From Flavobacteriaceae bacterium (GTDB taxonomy: Bacteria; Bacteroidota; Bacteroidia; Flavobacteriales; Flavobacteriaceae), in contig JAGYJA010000007.1 in assembly GCA_018402385.1 (NCBI GenBank), positions 310,001 to 374,000 on the forward strand: DNA of 64,000 nt. Reading direction: 5' to 3'. How positions within the stretch are numbered: position 1 is the first letter of the stretch; every line of letters starts with the position of its first letter. Both the position numbers and the translations under genes were made by a program. Below the pieces are notes generated by a model. It was given only the letters and a program-made list of their open reading frames with translations, did no database searches and had not been told where the DNA came from. Below are positions 1 to 8,725 of the stretch, in pieces.

Positions 1-118
1 GCTTTGAAAATGTTGCAAACAAAAAAACGCTCAAGTGAAAATGATATAGGGATTACCTGCGGTGATCCCTCAAAGCTCCGCTTTGAAAATGTTGCAAACA
101 AAAAAACGCTCAAGTGAA
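1..118. repeat. 39-bp direct repeat (two copies)
   Basis: The same 39 bases occur at 1-39 and 80-118, separated by 40 bp that contain a small hairpin (ggtgatccc type). The second copy forms the left arm of a long hairpin that continues to position 146; the first copy lacks the right arm. No gene is visible here. Confidence 0.8.
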
Positions 119-146
119 CTTGGCGTTTTTTCTTTTTGCAACATTT
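87..146. terminator. long hairpin, probable bidirectional terminator
   Basis: An almost continuous inverted repeat. The left arm runs aaatgttgcaaa...aaaaaacgc, then caag-tgaa-cttg, then gcgtttttt...tttgcaacattt. The GC-containing core is flanked by A and T runs on both sides, so it can end transcription in either direction. It sits just beyond the 3' end of the minus-strand tRNA-Arg gene and would terminate it. Confidence 0.65.
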
Positions 147-151
147 ATTCG

Positions 152-225
152 TGACCGCGGAGGGATTCAAACCCCCAACCCTCAGAGCCGAAATCTGATA
201 TTCTATTCAGTTGAACTACGCGGCC
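152..225 (-). tRNA. tRNA-Arg (anticodon TCG)
   Basis: A 74-nt cloverleaf on the minus strand. The acceptor arms GGCCGCG and CGCGGTC pair with one G-U; the anticodon stem TCAGA/TCTGA encloses loop TTTCGGC, giving anticodon TCG, which reads CGA arginine codons. The T arm GGGGG-TTTGAAT-CCCTC and discriminator A are present. CCA is not encoded, as is usual in this phylum. A damaged partial copy lies 120 bp upstream (in the tRNA sense) at 297-348. Confidence 0.9.
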
Positions 226-230
226 TCACA

Positions 231-250
231 TATTCCCGCGAAGGCGGGAA
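231..250. repeat. short palindromic element, copy 1
   Basis: Contains tcccgcgaaggcgggaat, a perfect CCCGC-gaag-GCGGG hairpin directly upstream of the tRNA-Arg gene. A near-identical copy occurs at 355-373 and a degenerate relative at 40496-40541. Confidence 0.7.
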
Positions 251-296
251 TCTCGTTAATCAATACTCAATATTTTCTTAAATACTCTCTATTAAA

Positions 297-348
297 ACCC
301 TCAGAGCCGATCCGCCAATGGCGGTCTATTCAGTTGAACTACGCGGCC
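297..348 (-). pseudogene. partial tRNA-Arg copy with palindrome in the anticodon arm
   Basis: Matches the 5' half of the tRNA-Arg gene at 152-225 (acceptor 5' strand, D arm, edge of the anticodon stem) but lacks the T arm and 3' acceptor strand. The anticodon arm is replaced by the palindrome ccgccaatggcgg. The 5' flank with the CCCGC-gaag-GCGGG hairpin is duplicated too, so this is a tandem segmental copy rather than a phage-type attachment duplicate, which would normally keep the tRNA 3' end. It cannot fold into a functional tRNA. Confidence 0.75.
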
Positions 349-354
349 TCACAT

Positions 355-373
355 ATCCCCGCGAAGGCGGGAA
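355..373. repeat. short palindromic element, copy 2
   Basis: Contains ccccgcgaaggcgggaa, the second copy of the hairpin at 231-250, in the same position relative to the broken tRNA copy. Confidence 0.7.
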
Positions 374-417
374 ATCGAAGATTCAGCGGAGCTAATCTCG
401 TTAATCAATATTACAGA

Positions 418-867
418 CTAACTCAATTTCTTTTTTACTATACTTGAAATTGTCTTTCCATCTGCCTTCCCTGCCAATTCCTGAGAGACAATGCCCATCA
501 CTTTGCCCATATCTTTCATGCCGGATGCACCTGTTCTAGTAATGATAGTTGAAACTACTTTTGCAATTTCATCTTCACTCAATTGCTCAGGTAAAAATTG
601 CTCAATAACTTCGGCTTGGTCAAGTTCAGGTTGAGATAAATCTTCACGTCCCTGTTCTGTGAATATGGCAGCGCTGTCTTTGCGTTGCTTAACAAGCTTT
701 TGAAGAATTTTTATTTCTTGTTCCTCTGTTAAATTTTCTTTGGAGCCAGTTTCAGTTTGTGCCAACAAAAGTTCAGATTTAATGGCGCGCAAAGAGGTTA
801 AAGCATTGGTGTCTTTATTCTTCATAGCCTCTTTCATGGCTGTCATTACTTTATCTTGCAAACTCAT
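418..867 (-). CDS. GatB/YqeY-domain protein
   Basis: A 149-aa protein matching the stand-alone YqeY family, related to the tRNA-binding tail domain of GatB. The N-terminal helical part (MSLQDKVMTAMKEAMKNKD) and the motif EQFLPEQLSEDEI followed by GMKDMGKVMG are characteristic. The cellular role of the family is not settled; a link to tRNA-dependent amidation is inferred from GatB similarity only. It is the last gene of the minus-strand dcw run, but a hairpin after ftsZ (955-995) suggests it may be transcribed separately. It is cytosolic, with no signal peptide. Confidence 0.88.
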   Translation of the reverse strand: MSLQDKVMTAMKEAMKNKDTNALTSLRAIKSELLLAQTETGSKENLTEEQEIKILQKLVKQRKDSAAIFTEQGREDLSQPELDQAEVIEQFLPEQLSEDEIAKVVSTIITRTGASGMKDMGKVMGIVSQELAGKADGKTISSIVKKKLS

Positions 868-954
868 AATCTTTAAATTTTAATGGACTGCGAAGATACG
901 ACTTTGTGAAATATTACCATTATGAAGTTTATTATTTTAATCTATTTTAAAAAT

Positions 955-995
955 AAAAAAAACCCCAGAAACATTTTCATGTTAATGAGGTTTTG
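955..995 (-). terminator. probable terminator of the dcw operon (after ftsZ)
   Basis: On the minus strand, stem AAAACC...GGTTTT with an inner AACA/TGTT stem and loop tgaaaa, followed by a long T run. It lies 36 bp beyond the ftsZ stop codon and before the YqeY-like gene. Confidence 0.6.
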
Positions 996-1030
996 AAGCA
1001 AATCTAACACTAAACTTACTTTTAAATAGG

Positions 1031-2977
1031 TTAATCTACATTGTCATGAAGAAAAGAATTGTTATTTCGCAATTGAATTTCGTCATTTTCATCTGTAGAT
1101 AATGTAGTTCTGGAGATTTTTTCTTTATCTGATTGTGTTTCATTAAGTTCAATCCCTAAACGCTTGTATGCAGGTTGCTTCTCAAGCTCTTCTAAACGTG
1201 AATTACTGTTGTTGAATTTATAATTATGCGCTTTCATTTTTTGTTTTCGCTCCTCTGTGCGCTTTCTTAATAAATCTGTAATAGAGGTGTTTAAGGGGTC
1301 TATCTCTCCTTCCTCTTCTTTTTTAGATTCGTTTCCAGAGACTGTTTTTCTTTCAAACACAAGATCTTCATCAACCTCTTCTTGTATTTTATTTTTGTTA
1401 GGCTTTGATTCCATCAAGACATCTTCTACTTTTTGATAGTCATCAAGGCTATATCGCTTTACTCCATCTTGTGACACTTCCGTAACTGGAATTATTTCAA
1501 TGGAATCTCTAACTTCAAGTTGGTATATTTCCTTGTTTTGTATCTCAAGTTTACTTTCTTTTTCCACCTCATTAAGAGGCAAATCAAACATGAGCATCTG
1601 GTTTTCTACTTGTTCAGGCTCTTCTTGATGTTTATTTATTTTAGAATCTACTTCAACGACTATAAAGTCATTGACTTCCATTTTATTGACATATTCCTGA
1701 TCAAAAGAATCTATATCTGTTGCAGAGATTTCGTCATAACTCACTGAAATATTTTTTAATAACTCTGATGTTTCTATATAACCCTCAAATCTATGAGAGG
1801 TTTTATTTTCTTCAATATCTTCATCAAAAAGGGTATGTTTTATGATGGGTTCTTCTTTAGACTCAATCGTTTCTTTTTCAACAAAATCTGTATTTGATTT
1901 TTGTTTTGATATTAAAACCTGCTCTGCTGTTTGTTCGTCATCGAGGGTATGGATTATTTTTTTTGTTTCAGTATTTACGATTTCGTTTTGCTGTTCTGCA
2001 TTAAAACCGGTAGCTATTACAGTAACTGAAATTGCATTCTCCAAAGATTCATCTTCTCCAACACCCATGATAATATTTGCTCCGTGACCAGCTTCATTTT
2101 GAATGTGATCACTGATTTCGCCAATTTCATCAATGGTGATTTCTTCAGAGCCTGAAACGATTAGTAGTAGTACATTTTTAGCTCCTGAAATTTTATTATC
2201 ATTAAGTAATGGAGAGTCTAATGCTTTTGAAATGGCCTCGTGAGCACGACTCGAACCTACAGCTGTTCCACTTCCCATTATGGCAGTGCCACTGTTTGCG
2301 AGAACGGTTCTGGCATCACGTAAATCTATGTTTTGGGTATAGTGATGTGTGATGACTTCTGCAATTCCGCGTGAAGCGGTGGCAAGTACCTCATCTGCTT
2401 TAGAGAAACCGGCTTTGAAGCCTAAATTTCCATAGACTTCGCGCAATTTGTTATTATTGATTACAATCAAGGAATCAACATTTCTTCTTAAATTTTCAAC
2501 ACCAATTTGTGCCTGGTCATTACGCATTTTTCCTTCAAACTGAAATGGAATGGTCACGATTCCCACAGTAAGCACATCGAGTTCTTTTGCCATTTTTGCA
2601 ATAACGGGTGCTGCTCCTGTACCGGTTCCACCACCCATACCGGCTGTTATAAAAATCATTTTGGTGTGTGTTGAAAGCATTGATTTTATTTCGTCCATGC
2701 TTTCTATGGCAGCGTCTTTTCCTATTTCGGGGTTTGCTCCTGCTCCAAGGCCTTCTGTGAGGGATACCCCCAGCTGAATCTTGATGGGCACCGGACTATT
2801 TTCGAGTGCCTGTGAATCTGTGTTACAAATTACAAAATCCACTCCTTTTATTCCTTGTTGGAACATATGGTTGATGGCGTTGCTTCCACCCCCTCCCACT
2901 CCAATTACTTTGATGACGTTTGACTGGTTTTTTGGAAGGTCAAAAGCTATGTTTTCAAATTCGTTATTGCTACTCAT
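1031..2977 (-). CDS. ftsZ: cell division protein FtsZ
   Basis: Tubulin-like GTPase that forms the Z ring. The 648-aa product has the nucleotide-binding GGGGSNA near residue 28, the tubulin signature GGGTGTG at 115-121 and the catalytic T7 loop NIDLRD at 216-221. The conserved GTPase core ends near residue 330. A very long acidic, E/K/D-rich linker of about 250 residues follows, and near the C-terminus the segment PAYKRLGIEL resembles the conserved tail peptide seen in Bacteroidota FtsZ. Typical FtsZ is 380-400 aa, so the tail is large, as is common in this phylum. It lies 36 bp after ftsA and is last of the dcw core. Confidence 0.98.
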   Translation of the reverse strand: MSSNNEFENIAFDLPKNQSNVIKVIGVGGGGSNAINHMFQQGIKGVDFVICNTDSQALENSPVPIKIQLGVSLTEGLGAGANPEIGKDAAIESMDEIKSMLSTHTKMIFITAGMGGGTGTGAAPVIAKMAKELDVLTVGIVTIPFQFEGKMRNDQAQIGVENLRRNVDSLIVINNNKLREVYGNLGFKAGFSKADEVLATASRGIAEVITHHYTQNIDLRDARTVLANSGTAIMGSGTAVGSSRAHEAISKALDSPLLNDNKISGAKNVLLLIVSGSEEITIDEIGEISDHIQNEAGHGANIIMGVGEDESLENAISVTVIATGFNAEQQNEIVNTETKKIIHTLDDEQTAEQVLISKQKSNTDFVEKETIESKEEPIIKHTLFDEDIEENKTSHRFEGYIETSELLKNISVSYDEISATDIDSFDQEYVNKMEVNDFIVVEVDSKINKHQEEPEQVENQMLMFDLPLNEVEKESKLEIQNKEIYQLEVRDSIEIIPVTEVSQDGVKRYSLDDYQKVEDVLMESKPNKNKIQEEVDEDLVFERKTVSGNESKKEEEGEIDPLNTSITDLLRKRTEERKQKMKAHNYKFNNSNSRLEELEKQPAYKRLGIELNETQSDKEKISRTTLSTDENDEIQLRNNNSFLHDNVD

Positions 2978-3013
2978 ACTATTCTATTTTGAAATTGTAA
3001 ATTCTATTTATTG

Positions 3014-4339
3014 TTACTCGGCATTGTCTAAAAATTCTTTAAACTTTTCTGCCCATTTTTCAAAGAAACTCTTTCTGGCTTTTGGGATGTTGCTTTGGTT
3101 TTCTTCAGTTCCAGATGTTTCTTTTTCTTCATCGGTCGCTATTGCTTCATTTTGAATGGGTTCTTCTTTATATTTCCCATTTTTTTGAAGACTGTTTAGA
3201 ACAAGACCCACAGCTGTTGCATAAATGGGGCTTAGGGTTTCAGTATCACTATTCCCAGCTAAGTGTTCATTGGGAAACCCAATTCTGGTGTCCATTCCGG
3301 TTGTGTATTCAACAAGTTGTTTTAGGTGTTTAAGTTCTGCACCGCCACCGGTAATAACGATTCCTGCAATGAGTTTTTTCTTTTGCTCATCGTTACCATA
3401 AGCTTTTATTTCGGCATAGACCTGTTCAATAATTTCGACGACTCTGGCGTGGATAATTTTTGATAGATTTTTGAGAGTGATTTCTTTGGGTTCCCTTCCT
3501 CTCAAACCGGGAATAGAAACTATTTCATTGTCTTTATTTTCTCCTGGCCAGGCTGAACCAAATTTTATTTTAAGCATTTCTGCTTGTTTTTCTATGATGG
3601 AACATCCTTCTTTGATGTCTTCTGTGATCACGTTACCGCCAAAAGGAATCACAGCTGTGTGACGAATAATGCCGTCTTTGAAAATGGCCAAATCTGTTGT
3701 ACCACCTCCAATATCAATTAAGGCTACACCAGCTTCTTTTTCTTCTTGACTTAAAACAGCATTTGCAGAGGCGAGAGGCTCGAGTGTGATTCCTGCAAAA
3801 TCGAGACCGGCACTTTTTATACAACGTCCAATGTTTCTTATTGAGGTTACTTGTCCCACTACAACGTGAAAGTTAGCTTCCAGTCTGGCACCATACATAC
3901 CTTTGGGTTCTGTGATTTCGGCTTGACCGTCCACTTTATAATCCTGTGGCAACACGTGAATGATTTCTTCTCCGGGCAGCATCACTAGTTTATGTACTTG
4001 ATTGCAAAGGCTTTCAATATCACGTTCATTAATGACTTCCTCTCCATCTTTTCGGGTTATATAATCACTGTGTTGAAGACTTCTAATGTGCTGACCGGCT
4101 ATTCCTGCAACAACTTCAGATATTTGAATCCCTGAATTTGTCTCAGCATCCTCCACGGCTTGTTGAATGGATTGTATGGTTTGGGTAATGTTGTTAACCA
4201 CACCGCGATGTACTCCCAAGCTTTTGGCTTTACCAATTCCAAGTATTTCCATTTTTCCATACTCATTGTAACTGCCAATCATCGCTACAATTTTTGTGGT
4301 TCCAATATCTAAACCTACTGCAAAATTTTTGTTTTCCAT
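3014..4339 (-). CDS. ftsA: cell division protein FtsA
   Basis: Actin-fold ATPase that tethers FtsZ to the membrane. The 441-aa protein starts with the phosphate-binding motif VGLDIGTTKIVAMIG, has the second phosphate loop LIDIGGGTTDLAIF, and an adenosine-site motif VITGGGAELKHL. The last 20 residues (KSFFEKWAEKFKEFLDNAE) form an amphipathic helix, the expected membrane-targeting sequence. An acidic low-complexity stretch precedes it. The gene starts 3 bp after ftsQ ends, so the two are probably translationally coupled. Confidence 0.97.
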   Translation of the reverse strand: MENKNFAVGLDIGTTKIVAMIGSYNEYGKMEILGIGKAKSLGVHRGVVNNITQTIQSIQQAVEDAETNSGIQISEVVAGIAGQHIRSLQHSDYITRKDGEEVINERDIESLCNQVHKLVMLPGEEIIHVLPQDYKVDGQAEITEPKGMYGARLEANFHVVVGQVTSIRNIGRCIKSAGLDFAGITLEPLASANAVLSQEEKEAGVALIDIGGGTTDLAIFKDGIIRHTAVIPFGGNVITEDIKEGCSIIEKQAEMLKIKFGSAWPGENKDNEIVSIPGLRGREPKEITLKNLSKIIHARVVEIIEQVYAEIKAYGNDEQKKKLIAGIVITGGGAELKHLKQLVEYTTGMDTRIGFPNEHLAGNSDTETLSPIYATAVGLVLNSLQKNGKYKEEPIQNEAIATDEEKETSGTEENQSNIPKARKSFFEKWAEKFKEFLDNAE

Positions 4340-4342
4340 ATC

Positions 4343-5059
4343 TTACTTTTTTGTTCCCACAACTTGATTATCCAGTTTTAGATTTATCAGGTTGTAATCT
4401 GAAATTGTACTGTCTTTAAGTGTTTTTTGATAAAAGGCTTTAAAATTTTGAAACTTTTTATCGATGTTTTCGGGTTTGCCAAAATCAATTTTTAAATCAT
4501 AAACCCTCAAATAAAATATCAAATTATCATTCTCTTCAATTTGAATTCCCACTATTTGATTTTTCAAAAAGTGATCCTCTTTGATTTTCAACAAAAGAGT
4601 TTTAATTGATTTATAATTGATGGCTGTATTTCCGGTAATAATTGGCACTCTTGCGGCATGTTCATCAGAGAGTGGCATCTCCATCCCTTCTTCATCTATG
4701 TAAAAAGGTGTCAATGCAGCAACACGAGCGATGGGTTTGCGTTGTTTTATTTTTGCCCCTAAAATACCGTCAACCGTTACAAACACTTCAGCTTTTGAAA
4801 CCATAGGGTTGGTGTTCAACCTTCGTTCCATTTCATTCAAATCTAAAATTTCTTTAGCTACGCTCGTTACCTCTTCATTATTTTGTATTAACAATTTATT
4901 AACCGTTGAATAACTAATAAAATGATTGCCATCTTCAAGAAAAACAACCTCTTTGGACACTAAAAATCGTTGCGCATTTCGCTGGGAGCTAAATGCAAAA
5001 AGGAAGCTCACCAGAATGATAAGAAATCCAAATTTTATGTAATCCCAGTTAATTTTCAT
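4343..5059 (-). CDS. ftsQ: cell division protein FtsQ
   Basis: A 238-aa bitopic membrane protein: short cytosolic N-terminus, one membrane segment at about residues 9-24 (FGFLIILVSFLFAFS), and an extracytoplasmic part with a POTRA-like and beta-domain pattern (MERRLNTNPMVSKAEVFVTVDGILGAKIKQRKP). Sequence divergence is high, as usual for FtsQ/DivIB in Bacteroidota, but position between murC and ftsA and the topology make the call firm. Its start overlaps the murC stop by 11 bp. Confidence 0.93.
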   Translation of the reverse strand: MKINWDYIKFGFLIILVSFLFAFSSQRNAQRFLVSKEVVFLEDGNHFISYSTVNKLLIQNNEEVTSVAKEILDLNEMERRLNTNPMVSKAEVFVTVDGILGAKIKQRKPIARVAALTPFYIDEEGMEMPLSDEHAARVPIITGNTAINYKSIKTLLLKIKEDHFLKNQIVGIQIEENDNLIFYLRVYDLKIDFGKPENIDKKFQNFKAFYQKTLKDSTISDYNLINLKLDNQVVGTKK

Positions 5060-6401
5060 GTACTAATTCTTTTACTACTTTATTGACCTCTTCTCCTATA
5101 TCTCCTGCTCCCAGCATTACATTTACTGGTGCATTTATTTTTTTTATTTCTGCTGAGAGTTCCTCTTTTGAAACCACCTTTTTGTTTTTATTTTTAATCT
5201 TTTCAAGCAACCATTTGGCATTGATTCCCTGAATGGGTTTTTCCCTGGCCGGGTAAATTTCGAGAAGTAAAATACTATCAAACTGTGATAGGCTTTTTGC
5301 AAATCCTGCTGCAAAATCCCGTGTCCTGCTAAAGAGATGTGGTTGGAAAACCGCCAGAATCTCTTTTTGAGGATACATTTCCCTTACAGCTTGATGCACT
5401 GCATTTATTTCTTCAGGATGATGGGCATAGTCATCAATTAGAACTAAATCATCTGTTTTTATTTTATAGGAGAAACGCCTTTTAACACCTTTAAAACTTA
5501 ATAAAGCTTTGGGCAGGATGTGGGTTGGGGTACCCAAACATAAAGCCATGCCCAAAGCTAAAGAAGCATTAAACAGGTTGTGACGACCCGGGAGGTTAAG
5601 CGTTAAATTATAAATTGTAAGTGTTGGTGTTTTAAAGTCAAACACATACGCACCATTTTGAATGCGTAAATTATGTGCTTCAAAATCTGACCCATCTTCA
5701 ACTCCCACAGTTTTTCCCTGTAACGGAAGTCCTTTTTTGTGAAGTAAAAAACCATCCTCAGGCACTAGTGCTGCAAAGGCTGTAAAAGCTTCCACTATTG
5801 TTTTTTCATCTCCATAAATATCAAGATGGTCTGCATCCATAGAGGTGATGCCGGCAATAAAAGGATGCAATTTTAAAAACGAACGGTCAAATTCATCTGC
5901 CTCAACAACGGTAACTTTATTTCCTCTTTGAATGAGGTTAGAATTGTAATTTTCAGAAACACCACCCAAAAATGCAGTAACCTCTTCATTTGCATAAGCA
6001 AGCAAATGACCTAAAATTGCCGAAGTGGTTGTTTTACCGTGTGTGCCGGCAACAGCTAAACACTTACTTGATTTTGTGATTTCACCTAATAATTCTGCAC
6101 GTTTAACTAAAGTAAAGTTGTTTTCTTTAAAGTAATTTAAAATCTTGTTATCAACAGGTATTGCCGGTGTGTAAACAATCAAGCTCGTTTCCTTTTCAAA
6201 AGATTTGTTTATAAGCAGTATATCGTCTTCAAAATGGATTTTAATTCCTTGTGATTCCAAGGCATTTGTAATATCTGAAGGCGTCTTATCATACCCTGAA
6301 ACCTTTTTACCTGCATTAGCAAAATACCGGGCAAGCGCACTCATCCCGATACCGCCGATACCAACAAAATAAAAACTCTTTATGTGCTTCAGTTTATTCA
6401 T
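5049..6401 (-). CDS. murC: UDP-N-acetylmuramate--L-alanine ligase MurC
   Basis: Adds L-alanine to UDP-MurNAc in the cytosol, the first ligase step of peptidoglycan stem synthesis. The 450-aa protein has the N-terminal nucleotide motif VGIGGIGMSALA, the ATP-binding P loop AGTHGKTTT at 118-126, the Mur signature VVEADEFDRSF and the C-terminal domain motif DDYAHHPEEI. It begins one base before the murG stop ends and overlaps ftsQ downstream, consistent with a single transcript. Confidence 0.98.
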   Translation of the reverse strand: MNKLKHIKSFYFVGIGGIGMSALARYFANAGKKVSGYDKTPSDITNALESQGIKIHFEDDILLINKSFEKETSLIVYTPAIPVDNKILNYFKENNFTLVKRAELLGEITKSSKCLAVAGTHGKTTTSAILGHLLAYANEEVTAFLGGVSENYNSNLIQRGNKVTVVEADEFDRSFLKLHPFIAGITSMDADHLDIYGDEKTIVEAFTAFAALVPEDGFLLHKKGLPLQGKTVGVEDGSDFEAHNLRIQNGAYVFDFKTPTLTIYNLTLNLPGRHNLFNASLALGMALCLGTPTHILPKALLSFKGVKRRFSYKIKTDDLVLIDDYAHHPEEINAVHQAVREMYPQKEILAVFQPHLFSRTRDFAAGFAKSLSQFDSILLLEIYPAREKPIQGINAKWLLEKIKNKNKKVVSKEELSAEIKKINAPVNVMLGAGDIGEEVNKVVKELVHEN

Positions 6402-7499
6402 TTACATATTATTCAATAACTTTTCTACCTCATCGGCGATGGCTTTTGAGGCCATTGGTTTTGCAAGTTGTTTAATGTTATTCGACAACTCTTCGCGCTT
6501 GCTTTCTGAATTGATTAAAATCCTGAATTCACTTTCAAAAAGAATGTCTAAATCTTTTTCTTCAATCAAAAGGGCGGCATTTTCTTTGGCTACAGCCAGG
6601 GCATTTTTGTTTTGGTGATCTTCGGCAACATTGGGCGAAGGGATAAAAATAACCGGCTTGCCAACGATACACAGTTCGGAAACTGAAAGTGCTCCGGCTC
6701 TTGAAATCACAACATCTGCAGCAGCATAAGCGAGATCCATTTGGTAAAGAAAATCATGAACTTGAACAAATTTGGTATCATTGTGTCTTTTATACATTTC
6801 AAAATAATAAGCGCCGGTTTGCCAAATTACCTGCACATTGCAATTCTCAAAAAATGGAATGGACTTTTCTACAAGCTGATTAATGGTTCTGGCTCCAAGA
6901 CTTCCGCCAAGTACTAAAAGTGTTTTTTTGTTCTTATCTAAACCAAAATGCCCGATAGCCTCCTCTCTTTTCTCTGAAATGGAAACAATGTCCTGTCTTA
7001 CGGGGTTTCCGGTAAGGACGATTTTTTCTTTTGGGAAGAATTTTTCCATTTCGGCGTAAGCCACACAAATGGTATTTACCGTTTTTGCCAGCCATTTGTT
7101 TGCAACTCCGGCATACGAATTTTGTTCTTGAATCAAACAAGGTATTCCCTTTCTTGAAGCCACTCTCAATAAAGGTGCACTTGCATAGCCTCCTGTTCCA
7201 ATAACCACATCAGGTTTAAAACCTTTGATTATTTTTTTTGATTTGGAAAGACTGTGAATCAACTTAAATGGAAACGCAAGGTTTTTAATGGTCAAATTGC
7301 GTTGTATGCCTGAAATCCAGAGCCCTTCAATTTCATAACCGGCTTTGGGTACTTTTTGCATTTCCATACGGTCTTGAGCACCAACAAACAAAAAGCGGGC
7401 TTGGGGGTGCCTCGCCTTTAGTTCATTAGCAATAGCTATCGCCGGATAGATATGACCACCGGTTCCGCCTCCAGACAATATGAATTTATATGGTTTCAC
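6402..7499 (-). CDS. murG: MurG lipid II glycosyltransferase
   Basis: UDP-GlcNAc transferase that converts lipid I to lipid II at the inner face of the cytoplasmic membrane. The 365-aa GT-B protein shows the N-terminal loop [12 protein letters not shown] (9-20), a second glycine loop [11 protein letters not shown] and the donor-site segment [12 protein letters not shown]. Length matches the family. It overlaps the ftsW stop by 14 bp and is followed directly by murC. Confidence 0.98.
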   Translation of the reverse strand: MKPYKFILSGGGTGGHIYPAIAIANELKARHPQARFLFVGAQDRMEMQKVPKAGYEIEGLWISGIQRNLTIKNLAFPFKLIHSLSKSKKIIKGFKPDVVIGTGGYASAPLLRVASRKGIPCLIQEQNSYAGVANKWLAKTVNTICVAYAEMEKFFPKEKIVLTGNPVRQDIVSISEKREEAIGHFGLDKNKKTLLVLGGSLGARTINQLVEKSIPFFENCNVQVIWQTGAYYFEMYKRHNDTKFVQVHDFLYQMDLAYAAADVVISRAGALSVSELCIVGKPVIFIPSPNVAEDHQNKNALAVAKENAALLIEEKDLDILFESEFRILINSESKREELSNNIKQLAKPMASKAIADEVEKLLNNM

Positions 7500-8676
7500 T
7501 TAATATATCTAATGGGTTTTCTTGACGTGTTTCATTTAAAATTTCTTGACGTTTTGCACTCACACTTAAGATGATACCTAGAGCGAGACAGGTCATCCAA
7601 ATGGATGTTCCTCCACTACTTATTAGCGGCAATGTTTGTCCCGTTACCGGAAAAAGCTCCACCGCTACTGCCATATTTATAATGGCTTGAAAGATGATGG
7701 GAATGCCCACAGCCACTATTACCAATTTACCAAATCTAGTATCTGTATTTCCTGCTACTATAAGGATTCTAACTAACAAAAGAGTATAAAAAAACATAAG
7801 TACCAATGCACCTGCAAGGCCATATTCTTCAATAATTACTGCAAAAATAAAATCTGATGAAGACTGAGGCAGGAAGTTTTTTTGAACACTTTTTCCAGGT
7901 CCCAATCCTGTAACGCCTCCTGTTGCAATGGCGATTTTAGCTTTTTCAATTTGGTAACCATCTTCTTCACTTTTTTTATCCGTAAAACTTTCTACGCGGC
8001 TAATCCAGGTATCGACGCGATTGGGGAAAACTCCGGGAAATGCTTTTGCAGTAAGTACAAAAAGTGCTAACATCACAACTCCCACCCCCAATATAGAAGC
8101 GATATACCGCAAAGGATAGCCACCAATATAAACTACCAAAAGAACCATTGAAAACAGTATGGCAGCTGTTGAGAAGTTTGCGGGTAAAATCAATGCAATT
8201 ACTAAAAATACAGGAATCCACAGTGGTAATACACTCTCCTTAAATGTGATTACTTTATCCTTTATTTTAGACATGTATGAAGCTACATAAACAAGCAAAA
8301 CTACCATTGCCAATGCCGATGTTTGAAATGTGATTCCCACCACAGGAATTTGTATCCATCTGCTGGCATTAGCACCTTCAATTGTTATACCCTGAGTGAG
8401 TGTATAAATTAACAGCACTATAACCACAGGAAGTAAAATTATTGACAATGCTTTGAAATAGTTATGAGGTATTTTATGTACCCCAAAGAGTATAATAAAT
8501 CCCAGTATTAGATGTACTCCATGTTTTATTAAATAGGAAGAAGTATTTCCACTGCCATATAAATATGCCAAATTACTACTTGAACTATATACAGGCCCAA
8601 AAGAAAGCACTGCCAAAATACCGGCAATGGCCCATATGGCTTTATCTCCTTTTATTTGTTGTATATATTTTTTCAT
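7486..8676 (-). CDS. ftsW: SEDS peptidoglycan glycosyltransferase FtsW
   Basis: Polytopic membrane protein of the SEDS family, the glycan polymerase paired with FtsI at the septum. The 396-aa sequence has about ten hydrophobic segments. Recognisable parts are [18 protein letters not shown], the [15 protein letters not shown] loop, and [14 protein letters not shown] with the conserved SEDS aspartate, then [11 protein letters not shown] near the end. FtsW rather than RodA is chosen from its place in dcw between murD and murG. Confidence 0.96.
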   Translation of the reverse strand: MKKYIQQIKGDKAIWAIAGILAVLSFGPVYSSSSNLAYLYGSGNTSSYLIKHGVHLILGFIILFGVHKIPHNYFKALSIILLPVVIVLLIYTLTQGITIEGANASRWIQIPVVGITFQTSALAMVVLLVYVASYMSKIKDKVITFKESVLPLWIPVFLVIALILPANFSTAAILFSMVLLVVYIGGYPLRYIASILGVGVVMLALFVLTAKAFPGVFPNRVDTWISRVESFTDKKSEEDGYQIEKAKIAIATGGVTGLGPGKSVQKNFLPQSSSDFIFAVIIEEYGLAGALVLMFFYTLLLVRILIVAGNTDTRFGKLVIVAVGIPIIFQAIINMAVAVELFPVTGQTLPLISSGGTSIWMTCLALGIILSVSAKRQEILNETRQENPLDILSETI

Positions 8677-8725
8677 TTTTTATTTGTCACATTTCAAATT
8701 AATTTGTCTTCTTGACTCTCAACAA

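Noticed and set aside
152-348. tRNA duplication as an integration site (att)
   Set aside because: The duplicated part is the tRNA 5' half, not the 3' end used by most integrases, and no integrase or mobile gene is nearby.
226-447. Plus-strand reading frame of 78 codons across the tRNA and repeat region
   Set aside because: It is built from the duplicated repeat itself (the same peptide twice) and overlaps the YqeY-like gene end; it has no family match.
1520-3155. Plus-strand frames inside ftsZ and ftsA
   Set aside because: They are antisense to conserved division genes and their peptides are hydrophobic shadows without start signals or homologues.
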